DNA from: Flagellimonas hymeniacidonis
Lineage (GTDB): Bacteria; Bacteroidota; Bacteroidia; Flavobacteriales; Flavobacteriaceae
Reading direction: 5' to 3'
Length of the DNA stretch: 64,000 nucleotides
Assembly (NCBI RefSeq): GCF_008040165.1
Contig: NZ_VRUR01000002.1
Span: 1,240,001-1,304,000 of the forward strand
Position 1 is the first letter of the stretch, and every line of letters starts with the position of its first letter. Below the pieces are notes generated by a model, which was not told the DNA's origin, did no database searches, and worked only from the letters and a program-made list of their open reading frames with translations. Both the position numbers and the translations under genes were made by a program. Below, piece after piece: positions 54,422 to 62,973 of the stretch.

Positions 54422-56241
54422 TACACCTCTCCTACTTTAGTATCCGTTAAGGTTTTCATGAAGGCCACTAGTGCTTTTTCTTCTAAACTCGATAGCTGTA
54501 GGTTATCAAAAGGAAGCGTTTGGTAGGGTAAATCAAAGCCTAGCCCACCTCCGCCACCGAGGTTGTAAAAATTGATTACTTCCTCCAAACTCTTATAAAT
54601 TCCATTGTGCATGTACGGCGCTGTTAGTTCTGTATTTCTGATTGTTGGGGTTTTAAACATCCCACGATGCACCTCCAACTCCTCATTATGCCTCCAATAA
54701 AACCCCAGATCATCATCCAATGTTTTGTTGTTAGCAGTTTCTGGCACACCGATTACTTCTTTTTCATGTTCAGTAAAAAATGGAGGTACAGTTCCATTGG
54801 TCAACGGAATAAAATGGCAGGTAGCACAAAGTGCTTTGCCCATATATAAATTAAACCCTAATTTTTCTTCTTCTGTAAAAGTATCCTCCTCACTGCGAAT
54901 GTTTTTATCAAACTTGGAATTGAATGCGTTCAACGTTGAAATATATGAGGATATGGCACGGATGATTTCGGTATTCCTGGCGGAGATTCCGCCATACGCA
55001 TCCTTAAACAGCGAAATATATGTAGTGTCCGTTAAAATTTCTGTTGAAAACTCATGTACGGAGCTATCAAACTCCTTATCGTTCGTAAATACAGAGGTTA
55101 TTTGATCTAATAAATTAGGTGACCTACCATCCCAAAAGAAACTTTGTTGAAAAGCTGAATTGATTAGCGTTGGCGTGTTTCGTTGTAATGGTTTTCCGTT
55201 CTTGTCCAAATTTAAAGCTATACCATCTGCCCAAGCTTTATTTGGATCATGGCATGTAACGCAGGCCATTTTTCCATTTTGGGACAGTTTGGGGTCAAAA
55301 AAAAGCTTTTTGCCCAATGCTATCTTTTTTTCTGTGGGGTTTCGGTTGATGGCTGGTGTAAAAAACTCAACATTAAACGAATCTTCTTCAAAAAATGTAG
55401 GTGCATCAAAATTGAAGGGTTTGTTGTTTACGCCATTCCATAACTCACTTTCTTTACGTATGGCAACCCAATTTCTTGTAATTGGATTCATATAATCCCT
55501 GATAAACGTATAGCGGTCAAAGGTTTCAAAATTGGTGTTTGATTTCACAAAACCCACCGCCTTTTCTATGTTGCTTTGAAACTGTACATCCAATTCATGA
55601 TTTTTATCCAGAATTATCCTTTGGATACTTTTAGTATAAACTTCTTTTAGACTTTCTAGGGAAACTATGGTTTCATTTAATCCAAGCTGGCTTATTGGTG
55701 TATCAAACCCAGAAATTGACAGACTAATAATCCGCATTAATTGTTGGTGGGTGGCAATGAAGAAACGTTGTGGGGTAACTTCTCTATCACGTATGTTGTT
55801 TTGAAGGTTTCTGAGCATTCCAATGGTAATTGAAATCTCTTCTTTATACCGTGCTTCACTTTCCTCTCCTTCATAAATACTTTCTTCAATTTTTTGTAAA
55901 CCTATTGGAAGCAGCACTTTTTGACTATCATCGGTAACAATTGGTAAAGCTGGGCCATTAGCACGATGCCCTACTCCAGGGTTTAAATAAGAAGCATATG
56001 GTTCTGCTTTTTTAAAGGAAATTCTCGCCTTTTCGAATATTGCTTTTGCATCATCCCCTGTCATTGGGAGTTTTGTAAGCTTATCTAGAGTGGTAATAGC
56101 ATCTGTAATATGTTTTAGATAATAATCTTTAGCGGGTTTCCAATCAACGTTGCTTTCTTCGTTTGCAACAATGGCGCTTTCTCTTGGCTTTTGCTTACAG
56201 CTGAGACTAAAAACTAATAAAAAAATTAATAGACGATTCAT
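54418..56241 (-). CDS. di-haem cytochrome-c peroxidase-type lipoprotein with extra N-terminal domain
   Basis: 607 residues. The lipoprotein signal LLIFLLVFSLSC gives the anchor. About 250 N-terminal residues have no haem motif but contain IGLQKIEESIY, resembling the imelysin GxHxxE motif with the His replaced by Gln. The C-terminal half is a MauG/CcpA-like di-haem domain with CVTCH and CATCH about 170 residues apart. The ATG at 56241 follows a hairpin and excludes residues encoded in that hairpin. It is downstream of a PhoX-like gene. Confidence 0.85.
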   Translation of the reverse strand: MNRLLIFLLVFSLSCKQKPRESAIVANEESNVDWKPAKDYYLKHITDAITTLDKLTKLPMTGDDAKAIFEKARISFKKAEPYASYLNPGVGHRANGPALPIVTDDSQKVLLPIGLQKIEESIYEGEESEARYKEEISITIGMLRNLQNNIRDREVTPQRFFIATHQQLMRIISLSISGFDTPISQLGLNETIVSLESLKEVYTKSIQRIILDKNHELDVQFQSNIEKAVGFVKSNTNFETFDRYTFIRDYMNPITRNWVAIRKESELWNGVNNKPFNFDAPTFFEEDSFNVEFFTPAINRNPTEKKIALGKKLFFDPKLSQNGKMACVTCHDPNKAWADGIALNLDKNGKPLQRNTPTLINSAFQQSFFWDGRSPNLLDQITSVFTNDKEFDSSVHEFSTEILTDTTYISLFKDAYGGISARNTEIIRAISSYISTLNAFNSKFDKNIRSEEDTFTEEEKLGFNLYMGKALCATCHFIPLTNGTVPPFFTEHEKEVIGVPETANNKTLDDDLGFYWRHNEELEVHRGMFKTPTIRNTELTAPYMHNGIYKSLEEVINFYNLGGGGGLGFDLPYQTLPFDNLQLSSLEEKALVAFMKTLTDTKVGEVY

Positions 56242-56264
56242 TTCTGGCAATTCTTTAAATATAG

Positions 56265-56294
56265 AAAGACCTCCACTAAAAAATGGAGGCCTTT
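56265..56294 (-). terminator. hairpin between PhoX-like and peroxidase genes
   Basis: AAAGGCCTCCA and TGGAGGTCTTT (minus strand, + positions 56284-56294 and 56265-56275) form an 11-base stem with one G-U pair, around eight bases. There is no long T-tract after it, so it may be a weak terminator or a processing or attenuation hairpin lowering peroxidase expression. Confidence 0.55.
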
Positions 56295-56313
56295 GCAATG
56301 ATATTACTTAAAC

Positions 56314-57894
56314 TTATCTGGGAAGTCCTCTTAATATTACTATTTGGCCTCCTTGATCATCTTCTCTTGCACCATCAGCAATAGCGGTTGCATTGGTTTC
56401 CATATCATGACCATCAACATTTTTAAAATCATCACTTTCCCAGTAATGAGGCTGTAGATTCAATAAGAAAGTATTTGGAACGCCTATTTTGTCTGATATA
56501 TCTTCCAATGCTCCAAACTCTCCGCTAAAACCAGTGCTTCCGCTAGGGTCGAGGTCTTGTCTAACTACCAATTCCAATACCGTTTTGATGTTGTCACCGT
56601 CCAAATCAGATTGATAAATATATGCGGCATGTCCTCTATCGAAAGAGTTAGGGTCTTCCTGCACATAAACAAAGTTTTCGGTAACAGTAATGTTATCTGG
56701 ACTTTGTAAGCTTGCCAAGTTTCCATCCATATTATTGGTATCTGTATTTCCAGAAATGATCTGTGTCAATTTTCCAGTAAGTGGATTCGCTTCATCCAAC
56801 TCCAGTTTATAAACTGTTCCCCAGTCATTGTATGTACCTCTCCCTGGACCTCTACCGGTTACCGCAACAAATACATTTCTTCCGTTTGCATCAGAACCTT
56901 TTTGATAGTCTACATCTTCTACCCTCATAAATGCTGAGGCAAAAACAGCTACGCAGGCATCCTCCATTTCAGATTTGGTTAAAGAAGCGCCATTTGGTAT
57001 TTCCACGAACTCAAAATCGTATGCCACGCCATAATCCAGATTACTTTCATTGTAAATTGTAGAGGGAGCTACATCTGTAACACCAGCTGCACCATCAGAA
57101 ATTTGCTTTAGTCTTAAAACGTAAATTTTTCCATTGTTCAAGTCCGCATCCCCTTCTTCTGAATAATATAGTGTTATCTGACCTTCGGATCCGCTGGAAT
57201 CATCATCTCCACCTATTATTACAGTTTTACCGGTGTAAGCATCTTTTGGTAATGGAACAGCGTTTTCCCAGGAGAATTCACCTAAAGCATCCAAACCAAA
57301 ATCTGCGGTTGGGGTTGGGGTGTCAATATAGGGGTCTATCCCTTTAACATCATAATTAAAGCTTTCAGAAGCGGAAAGAAAAAGGTCTGTTGCCCCACCA
57401 TGTATATCAGCTTCCCACATGGTACCTGAGCATTGTCGAGCAAAATCAGCTACTCCTGAATTCAATAACCAATCCCCACCTGTTGGGTTCAGGTTTTCAT
57501 CCAATTTAATTCGTGCAACTGCATAATCGTCTTCCGCATTTACAATATAAAGGTAACCATCACTATTAGGGTCCTTTAAAAATCCAGCACCATCTGCTGC
57601 GCCTACAAACTGAAATCCATCATCAAGTATATCGGTTGAGCTAACTAGGGAATACGCTTTTACAAAATTGAACTGAGGTTGAATAGCCACTAAAGGTTCC
57701 AATTCTGATTTGTTTTCAAACATGGTAGCAGCTGGAATAAAGTCTTCCCCATCCTGGCCATCAGCTCCATCCACTCCATTTACGCCATCTACACCATTGG
57801 TTCCATCCAGTCCGTCTTCACCATCACAACTAGTAAAGCCAAACCCAATGGCAATTGTAAATATTAATCCAAATAACAATTTCTTCAAATTCAT
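56314..57894 (-). CDS. DUF839/PhoX-like lipoprotein with collagen-like spacer
   Basis: 526 residues. Signal with lipobox TSC, then a Gly-x-x stretch (GEDGLDGTNGVDGVNG and on) of about 25 residues resembling collagen repeats, then a PhoX-like DUF839 beta-propeller (DDGFQFVGAADGAGFL, RQCSGTMWEADIHGG, RLKQISDGAAG). PhoX enzymes are Ca/Fe-dependent alkaline phosphatases, but many DUF839 members are uncharacterised. The ATG at 57894 is used rather than an upstream TTG. It precedes the peroxidase gene, with a hairpin between. Confidence 0.85.
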   Translation of the reverse strand: MNLKKLLFGLIFTIAIGFGFTSCDGEDGLDGTNGVDGVNGVDGADGQDGEDFIPAATMFENKSELEPLVAIQPQFNFVKAYSLVSSTDILDDGFQFVGAADGAGFLKDPNSDGYLYIVNAEDDYAVARIKLDENLNPTGGDWLLNSGVADFARQCSGTMWEADIHGGATDLFLSASESFNYDVKGIDPYIDTPTPTADFGLDALGEFSWENAVPLPKDAYTGKTVIIGGDDDSSGSEGQITLYYSEEGDADLNNGKIYVLRLKQISDGAAGVTDVAPSTIYNESNLDYGVAYDFEFVEIPNGASLTKSEMEDACVAVFASAFMRVEDVDYQKGSDANGRNVFVAVTGRGPGRGTYNDWGTVYKLELDEANPLTGKLTQIISGNTDTNNMDGNLASLQSPDNITVTENFVYVQEDPNSFDRGHAAYIYQSDLDGDNIKTVLELVVRQDLDPSGSTGFSGEFGALEDISDKIGVPNTFLLNLQPHYWESDDFKNVDGHDMETNATAIADGAREDDQGGQIVILRGLPR

Positions 57895-57924
57895 AATTTT
57901 AGTTTTAGGTTTTGTTGAATTCTC

Positions 57925-57932
57925 CAAAACTA
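57925..57932 (-). promoter_or_regulatory. -7 box upstream of PhoX-like gene
   Basis: TAGTTTTG on the minus strand, 30 bases before the ATG at 57894; a -33 TTG is not clear. It lies in the 213-base gap 57895-58107, in which I see no gene. Confidence 0.5.
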
Positions 57933-58107
57933 TTTATGAACCCTTAGCATTTGGTTACCTCAATATATTGATTTGATTATCTCACTTTTAAAAAACTGTT
58001 AGTTTGTAAAGTTTAAGTGTCATTAACGTTCCTACAGTTTGAGCTTAAGGTTAACTTCATTTTTTAGAAACTCTGGAAGCACTGCCATACTTGAAACTCC
58101 AAGGAAA

Positions 58108-59247
58108 TTACTTTCCTCCAAAACCATAATTTGGGGTAAAATTCAGTTTTATCTTTTGACCACCTTTAGAAATGGATTCGTATATCGCTTCTACAATGAC
58201 CATATCCCTTTTTCCCATTTCCCCTGGCGCCATATTCGGACTATTAAATAGAATATGCTTGGCAAAGTCATCCATCTGCAATTTTTGTTGACTTTCTTGG
58301 GGAAAATCTAGTATTCCTTTAGATGTTCGCCCGGCTAATGGAATATAAGTGCTTGCCGGGTCTAATTCGAACCAACCATTTTGGCAAGATGCAAAGAGCC
58401 TGTTGGCCCTTATATTGTGCGATGTCATAATAGTACCTATGGCACCACTTTCAAATTCGAATTGAGCCGTAATGGTTTCATCCGTATCCTTAAAATATTC
58501 CGGGCGAGTACTATATTGTTGTGCCGAAACAGAAGTTGGGTTCTCTCCAGTACCATAAATCACACTTTGAATAGCATATACGCCCATATTCATCAATGCA
58601 CCGCCTCCCGAAAGTTTTTTATCCAAGCGCCATTGCTCCGGATTTGACATGGAACGGTAGGCAGCATCAGCAGAAATATAGTTTACAGCTCCAAATCTTT
58701 TGTTTTTCACCAAACGTTTTATTTCCTTGGTATAGGGTTCGGAATGTAATCTATATCCAATCCCCAATTTTACTCCATACTTTTCGCATGCCGCTATAAT
58801 GGCATCGCACTCCTCAACATTCATTGCCATCGGTTTTTCACAAATAACATGTTTTCCCGCTTTGGCAGCTCTAATGGAAAAGTCAGCGTGCATACTATTG
58901 GGAAGAACAACATAGACTATATCAATAGCATCATTTTTGGCGATGTCATCAAAATTTTGATAGTTATAAATGTTCTTCTTGGGGATATTGTATTTATTGG
59001 CCCATACCTGTTCTTTTTCTGGGGTACCCGTCACAATTCCAGCCAAATAGCAATGTGCTGTTTCTAACAGCGCTGGAGCTAATTGATATGTGCTGTAACT
59101 CCCAAGACCTACTAAGGCAATTCCCAGCTTTTTTGCATTTTGATTATTCTCCTTAGCATAAGCAAGTGGAGTCGAAGCTATTAATGCAGTTCCGGCTGCT
59201 CCTTTCGCCAAGGTGGCGTTAAAATCTCTTCGTGAAAGCTTTTTCAT
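58108..59247 (-). CDS. Gfo/Idh/MocA-family oxidoreductase, Tat-exported
   Basis: 379 residues. The Tat signal SRRDFNATLAKGAAGTAL at residues 4-21 implies export with cofactor bound. A Rossmann NAD(P) domain (GIALVGLGSYST) and the EKPMAMN motif follow, with the C-terminal alpha/beta domain of the family (LSGGGALMNMGVYAI). Exported Gfo/Idh proteins are frequent in Bacteroidota and act on sugars or sugar derivatives. The ATG at 59247 starts the Tat signal; the longer frame lacks support. It is divergent from the S10 peptidase. Confidence 0.88.
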   Translation of the reverse strand: MKKLSRRDFNATLAKGAAGTALIASTPLAYAKENNQNAKKLGIALVGLGSYSTYQLAPALLETAHCYLAGIVTGTPEKEQVWANKYNIPKKNIYNYQNFDDIAKNDAIDIVYVVLPNSMHADFSIRAAKAGKHVICEKPMAMNVEECDAIIAACEKYGVKLGIGYRLHSEPYTKEIKRLVKNKRFGAVNYISADAAYRSMSNPEQWRLDKKLSGGGALMNMGVYAIQSVIYGTGENPTSVSAQQYSTRPEYFKDTDETITAQFEFESGAIGTIMTSHNIRANRLFASCQNGWFELDPASTYIPLAGRTSKGILDFPQESQQKLQMDDFAKHILFNSPNMAPGEMGKRDMVIVEAIYESISKGGQKIKLNFTPNYGFGGK

Positions 59248-59387
59248 AACGATTGGTTTAAGTGACAAGACATTAAAGTTAAAAATAAATGATTCCCTAT
59301 TGATTTTAACACTATTACAATTTGATGAACAAATAAATAATGTCATGCAAAATATGTACTTTTAAAATCAGACTAATTCAACACAAA

Positions 59388-60875
59388 ATGAAAAAAAATC
59401 AGCTTGCCTTTTGCATGTTTGTATGCGCTACAATTGCGCTTTCCCAAAACAGAAAATTACCAATAGATACCACGGTGACCACCCAGCACAGTGTTGCTAT
59501 TAATGGCACAAATATTGGCTATACCGCTACTACTGGCACACAACCTGTATGGGATGAAATGGGAGAAGCTGTTGCTTCCCTGCACTATACATATTATACT
59601 AGAAATAATGTAAAAAATCGCGCGGAACGTCCATTGCTTATTTCATTTAATGGAGGACCTGGTTCCGGGTCTGTTTGGATGCATCTTGCTTATACAGGGC
59701 CTAGAGTTCTAAAGATAGATGATGAAGGCTACCCGATACAGCCCTATGGAGTAAAACACAATCCATATTCTGTACTGGACGTTACGGATATTGTTTATGT
59801 GAATCCTGCAAACACTGGCTATTCCCGAACCATTCCCGAAAAAGGGGAGAATGTGGATAGGGAAAAATTCTTTGGAATTAATGCCGATGTTAAATATCTG
59901 GCGGAATGGTTAAACACTTTTGTCACGAGGAACAATCGCTGGCAATCTCCCAAATATATCATAGGTGAAAGTTATGGTGGAACTCGGGTTATGGGGCTTT
60001 CCTTGGCTTTACAAAACCAACAATGGATGTACCTTAATGGTGTGATCATGGTATCTCCCGCGGATTATAAGGTTATTCGGGTTGGAGGCCCAGTGTCCAG
60101 CGCGCTCAACCTCCCCTACTATACTGCAGCGGCCTGGCATCATAAAAAGCTTCCCGCTGAATTGCAAAATAAAGACCTTTTGGAGGTTTTGCCAGAATCT
60201 GAAAATTATACGGTGAATACTTTAATTCCTGCTATTGCTAAAGGCGGGTTTATTTCTGATGCAGAACGCTCTTCGGTGGCTAAAAAGATGGCCTATTATT
60301 CTGGTTTAAAGGAAAAGGACATTATTGACCACAATTTGGATGTTCCCACTCAATTCTTTTGGAAAAACTTATTAAAGGAAAATGGAGGATATAATGTAGG
60401 GCGACTAGATAGTAGATATCTAGGAATTGACAAACAACTTTTTGGTGATAGCCCCGATTATTCTGCTGAGTTGACCTCCTGGTTACATAGTTTCACACCG
60501 GCCATCAACTATTACCTTCAAGAGGAGTTAAAATTTAAAACAGATATTAAGTATAACATGTTTGGCCCTGTGCATCCATGGAATAATGATGATGATAACA
60601 CCCGTGATAATCTTCGCCAGGCGATGGCACAAAACCCATATTTAAATGTTCTGGTACAATCTGGATATTATGATGGTGCTACCACGTATTTTAATGCAAA
60701 ATACACCATGTGGCAGGTTGACCCAAGCGGACGAATGAAGGATCGTTTTGAATTTAAAGGTTATAGAAGCGGGCATATGATGTACCTACGTCGCGAAGAT
60801 TTGAAAAAAGCCAATGATGATTTACGGAGTTTTATTTTACGCACTGCGGTGGGTAATAAAAGTGCTAAATATTAA
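59388..60875 (+). CDS. S10-family serine carboxypeptidase, exported
   Basis: 495 residues with signal peptide (LAFCMFVCATIALS). The oxyanion-type motif SFNGGPGSGSVWMHL (86-100) and the nucleophile Ser195 in IIGESYGGTR define family S10; the His is in YRSGHMMYLRRE near the C-terminus, the Asp in SGYYDGATTYF. Family members remove C-terminal residues from peptides at acid pH. The ATG at 59388 is chosen for the signal peptide. First gene of a four-gene run. Confidence 0.88.
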   Translation: MKKNQLAFCMFVCATIALSQNRKLPIDTTVTTQHSVAINGTNIGYTATTGTQPVWDEMGEAVASLHYTYYTRNNVKNRAERPLLISFNGGPGSGSVWMHLAYTGPRVLKIDDEGYPIQPYGVKHNPYSVLDVTDIVYVNPANTGYSRTIPEKGENVDREKFFGINADVKYLAEWLNTFVTRNNRWQSPKYIIGESYGGTRVMGLSLALQNQQWMYLNGVIMVSPADYKVIRVGGPVSSALNLPYYTAAAWHHKKLPAELQNKDLLEVLPESENYTVNTLIPAIAKGGFISDAERSSVAKKMAYYSGLKEKDIIDHNLDVPTQFFWKNLLKENGGYNVGRLDSRYLGIDKQLFGDSPDYSAELTSWLHSFTPAINYYLQEELKFKTDIKYNMFGPVHPWNNDDDNTRDNLRQAMAQNPYLNVLVQSGYYDGATTYFNAKYTMWQVDPSGRMKDRFEFKGYRSGHMMYLRREDLKKANDDLRSFILRTAVGNKSAKY

Positions 60876-60896
60876 TTCCATTTTTGAATTCACAAT

Positions 60897-61502
60897 ATGA
60901 GTTGGATTAAGGTAATACCTTATACAGATGCGGATACACAATTAAAAAAGATCTACGATAGAGTCAAAGGTCCTAATAATAATGTGGACAATGTGCTTTC
61001 TATACATAGTTTAAGGCCACATTCCCTAATTGGGCATATGGCTTTGTACAAAAACGTACTCCATAATTCTAACAACGAGCTTCCAAAGTGGTGTTTGGAA
61101 GCTATCGGGGTTTATGTGAGTTATCTAAATCAGTGCGATTATTGCGTAAAGCATCATTTTGAAGGATTCAAAAGATTAATGCAAGATGATGCAAAGGCCA
61201 ACCAGTTTTTACAAGCTGTGGAAAACAATGTCCTGGATACTTTTTTTGATCCAAAGCATATAGCAGGAATGAACTACGCAAAAAAACTGACCTTGGCACA
61301 CGATACCATAACAGAAAAGGATATTGAAGCTTTAAGATCAGTAGGTTTTTCTGATGGACAAATACTGGAAATAAATCAAGTCGCAAGCTATTTTAACTAT
61401 GTTAACCGAACAGTAATCGGATTAGGGGTCAATACAACGGGAGATATCTTAGGACTTTCTCCCAATAATAGTGATGACCCTAATAACTGGAACCATAATT
61501 AG
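60897..61502 (+). CDS. peroxidase-related AhpD-like (carboxymuconolactone decarboxylase family) protein
   Basis: 201 residues with the CxxC-x2-H motif QCDYCVKHH of AhpD/CMD proteins and the helical fold (VYVSYLNQCDYCVKHH). It is likely a thiol peroxidase-related protein. No signal peptide. It follows the S10 gene by 21 bases and is followed by the secreted unknown after 21 bases. Confidence 0.85.
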   Translation: MSWIKVIPYTDADTQLKKIYDRVKGPNNNVDNVLSIHSLRPHSLIGHMALYKNVLHNSNNELPKWCLEAIGVYVSYLNQCDYCVKHHFEGFKRLMQDDAKANQFLQAVENNVLDTFFDPKHIAGMNYAKKLTLAHDTITEKDIEALRSVGFSDGQILEINQVASYFNYVNRTVIGLGVNTTGDILGLSPNNSDDPNNWNHN

Positions 61503-61523
61503 TTTAATAAAACAATCTACAAC

Positions 61524-62117
61524 ATGAAATTTATAAAGAAGATGTCCTTTTTGTTTTTAGCATTCACATTACTTATCCAAAACGGATATTCACAAGAGAT
61601 TCCATCAAAAGAATGGCAAATTAAAACCGCTATAATGGCTGTCCCTTCAGATTATAAAGATGGCGCAAAAGTATATGGATATGATAGCGATGGGAAGTTT
61701 ATAACCTTAAGAGAAGGCTCCAATGACTACATTGCATTGGCACATGACCCAAGCAAGGAAAAATTCTCTACTGCAGCTTACCATAAAGAATTGGAACCTT
61801 TTATGGCAAGAGGTAGAGCATTGAAAGCGGAAGGGAAAGAATTTCAAGAAATTTTCGATATCCGTGAGAATGAGGTGAAATCTGGAAAACTCAAAATGCC
61901 GGACAAAACAACACTTTGTGTTTTAACAGGCACCATAAACAAGGAAACAAAAGAAATTGAAAATCCATACGTACGCTATGTTTTTTACATTCCCTTCGCA
62001 ACCGGTGAATCAACAGGGCTTCCAACAACTCCAACTCCACCTGGGCATGCTTGGTTGATGAATCCTGGAACACATAGAGCTCATATTATGATAACCCCGC
62101 CCAAAAAGAAGGGGTAG
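61524..62117 (+). CDS. secreted protein of unknown function
   Basis: 197 residues with a signal peptide (KMSFLFLAFTLLIQNGYSQ). The mature chain has no cysteine clusters except CVLTGTI and a Pro-rich C-terminus (LPTTPTPPGHAWLMNPG). It is probably periplasmic or outer-surface. The spacing of 21 bases from the AhpD-like gene and 73 bases to the next ORF suggests membership of the S10 operon. Family not recognised. Confidence 0.7.
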   Translation: MKFIKKMSFLFLAFTLLIQNGYSQEIPSKEWQIKTAIMAVPSDYKDGAKVYGYDSDGKFITLREGSNDYIALAHDPSKEKFSTAAYHKELEPFMARGRALKAEGKEFQEIFDIRENEVKSGKLKMPDKTTLCVLTGTINKETKEIENPYVRYVFYIPFATGESTGLPTTPTPPGHAWLMNPGTHRAHIMITPPKKKG

Positions 62118-62190
62118 CGTTTCTCTTTCCGTAAATTAGTATTTTAAGGTGAATTTTACATTTCATACTTTTAATCAATACATTATTAAA

Positions 62191-62886
62191 ATGGTAAAAT
62201 TTAAAATAGGGATTTTAACAATGTTTTCTCTTTTAAGCTTCTTTAAAAATTCCCAAGCTCAAACTGGAGATTGGCCAAACTTACAAAAGTATCAAGAAGC
62301 CAATTTAGCGCTCGAGGAGCCAAAAGAAGACGCAAATCGTGTAGTCTTTATGGGAAATTCGATTACTGAAGGGTGGGCCATTGCTAATCCATCATTTTTT
62401 GAGGACAACCCCTATGTAAATCGTGGAATTAGTGGACAAACTACGCCACAAATGGTATTACGATTTCGTCAAGATGTAATTGATTTGAAACCAAAAATTG
62501 TTGTAATCCTCGCTGGAACAAATGATATTGCTGGCAATACAGGCCCCATGACCTTGGAACAGATAAAAGATAACATTCTTTCCATGGTGGAATTAGCGGA
62601 AGTAAACGGTATTTGCCCAATTGTAAGCTCTGTTCTTCCTGCATATGATTATTCATGGAGACCAGGTCTGGAACCTAACATTAAAATACCCGCCTTAAAT
62701 AAAATGCTAAAAGACTTATCTGAAAATAAAGGGATCATTTATCTTGATTATTTCTCTGCCATGGCCGATGATAGAAATGGGCTTCCCAAAGCTTTGGCAG
62801 AAGATGGCGTGCATCCTACTTTAAAAGGGTATCAAATAATGGAGGTTTTGGCAAAAAAGGCCATCGAAGAAGCTATACAGAAATAG
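62191..62886 (+). CDS. exported SGNH/GDSL hydrolase
   Basis: 231 residues with a signal peptide (IGILTMFSLLSFFKNSQAQ). The GDSL-type block I is FMGNSITEGWA with the nucleophile Ser, block III is AGTNDIAGN, and the C-terminal catalytic pair is in EDGVHPTLKG. It is an esterase or lipase-like enzyme of unknown substrate, similar to platelet-activating-factor hydrolase-like enzymes and sugar esterases. The ATG at 62191 starts the signal peptide; a GTG at 62149 is rejected. Confidence 0.9.
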   Translation: MVKFKIGILTMFSLLSFFKNSQAQTGDWPNLQKYQEANLALEEPKEDANRVVFMGNSITEGWAIANPSFFEDNPYVNRGISGQTTPQMVLRFRQDVIDLKPKIVVILAGTNDIAGNTGPMTLEQIKDNILSMVELAEVNGICPIVSSVLPAYDYSWRPGLEPNIKIPALNKMLKDLSENKGIIYLDYFSAMADDRNGLPKALAEDGVHPTLKGYQIMEVLAKKAIEEAIQK

Positions 62887-62927
62887 ACTGTTTTGCTTCA
62901 TTCGCCTATAAAATAGGAGCATTTATG

Positions 62928-62935
62928 TATATTTG
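62928..62935 (+). promoter_or_regulatory. -7 box before the TolB/TPR gene
   Basis: TATATTTG fits TAnnTTTG; a -33 TTG is not at a normal distance. The following gene begins at about 62974. Confidence 0.35.
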
Positions 62936-62973
62936 ATCAGCAGATTTAAAGGCCCCCCACAAAGTAATTCAAT

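Noticed and set aside
54725..55105. 126-codon plus-strand frame inside the peroxidase gene
   Set aside because: Antisense to conserved haem-peroxidase sequence; composition is that of a reversed coding strand.
58022..58107. small frame after the oxidoreductase gene
   Set aside because: Short frames there have no start context and no conserved look; the 213-base gap is treated as non-coding.
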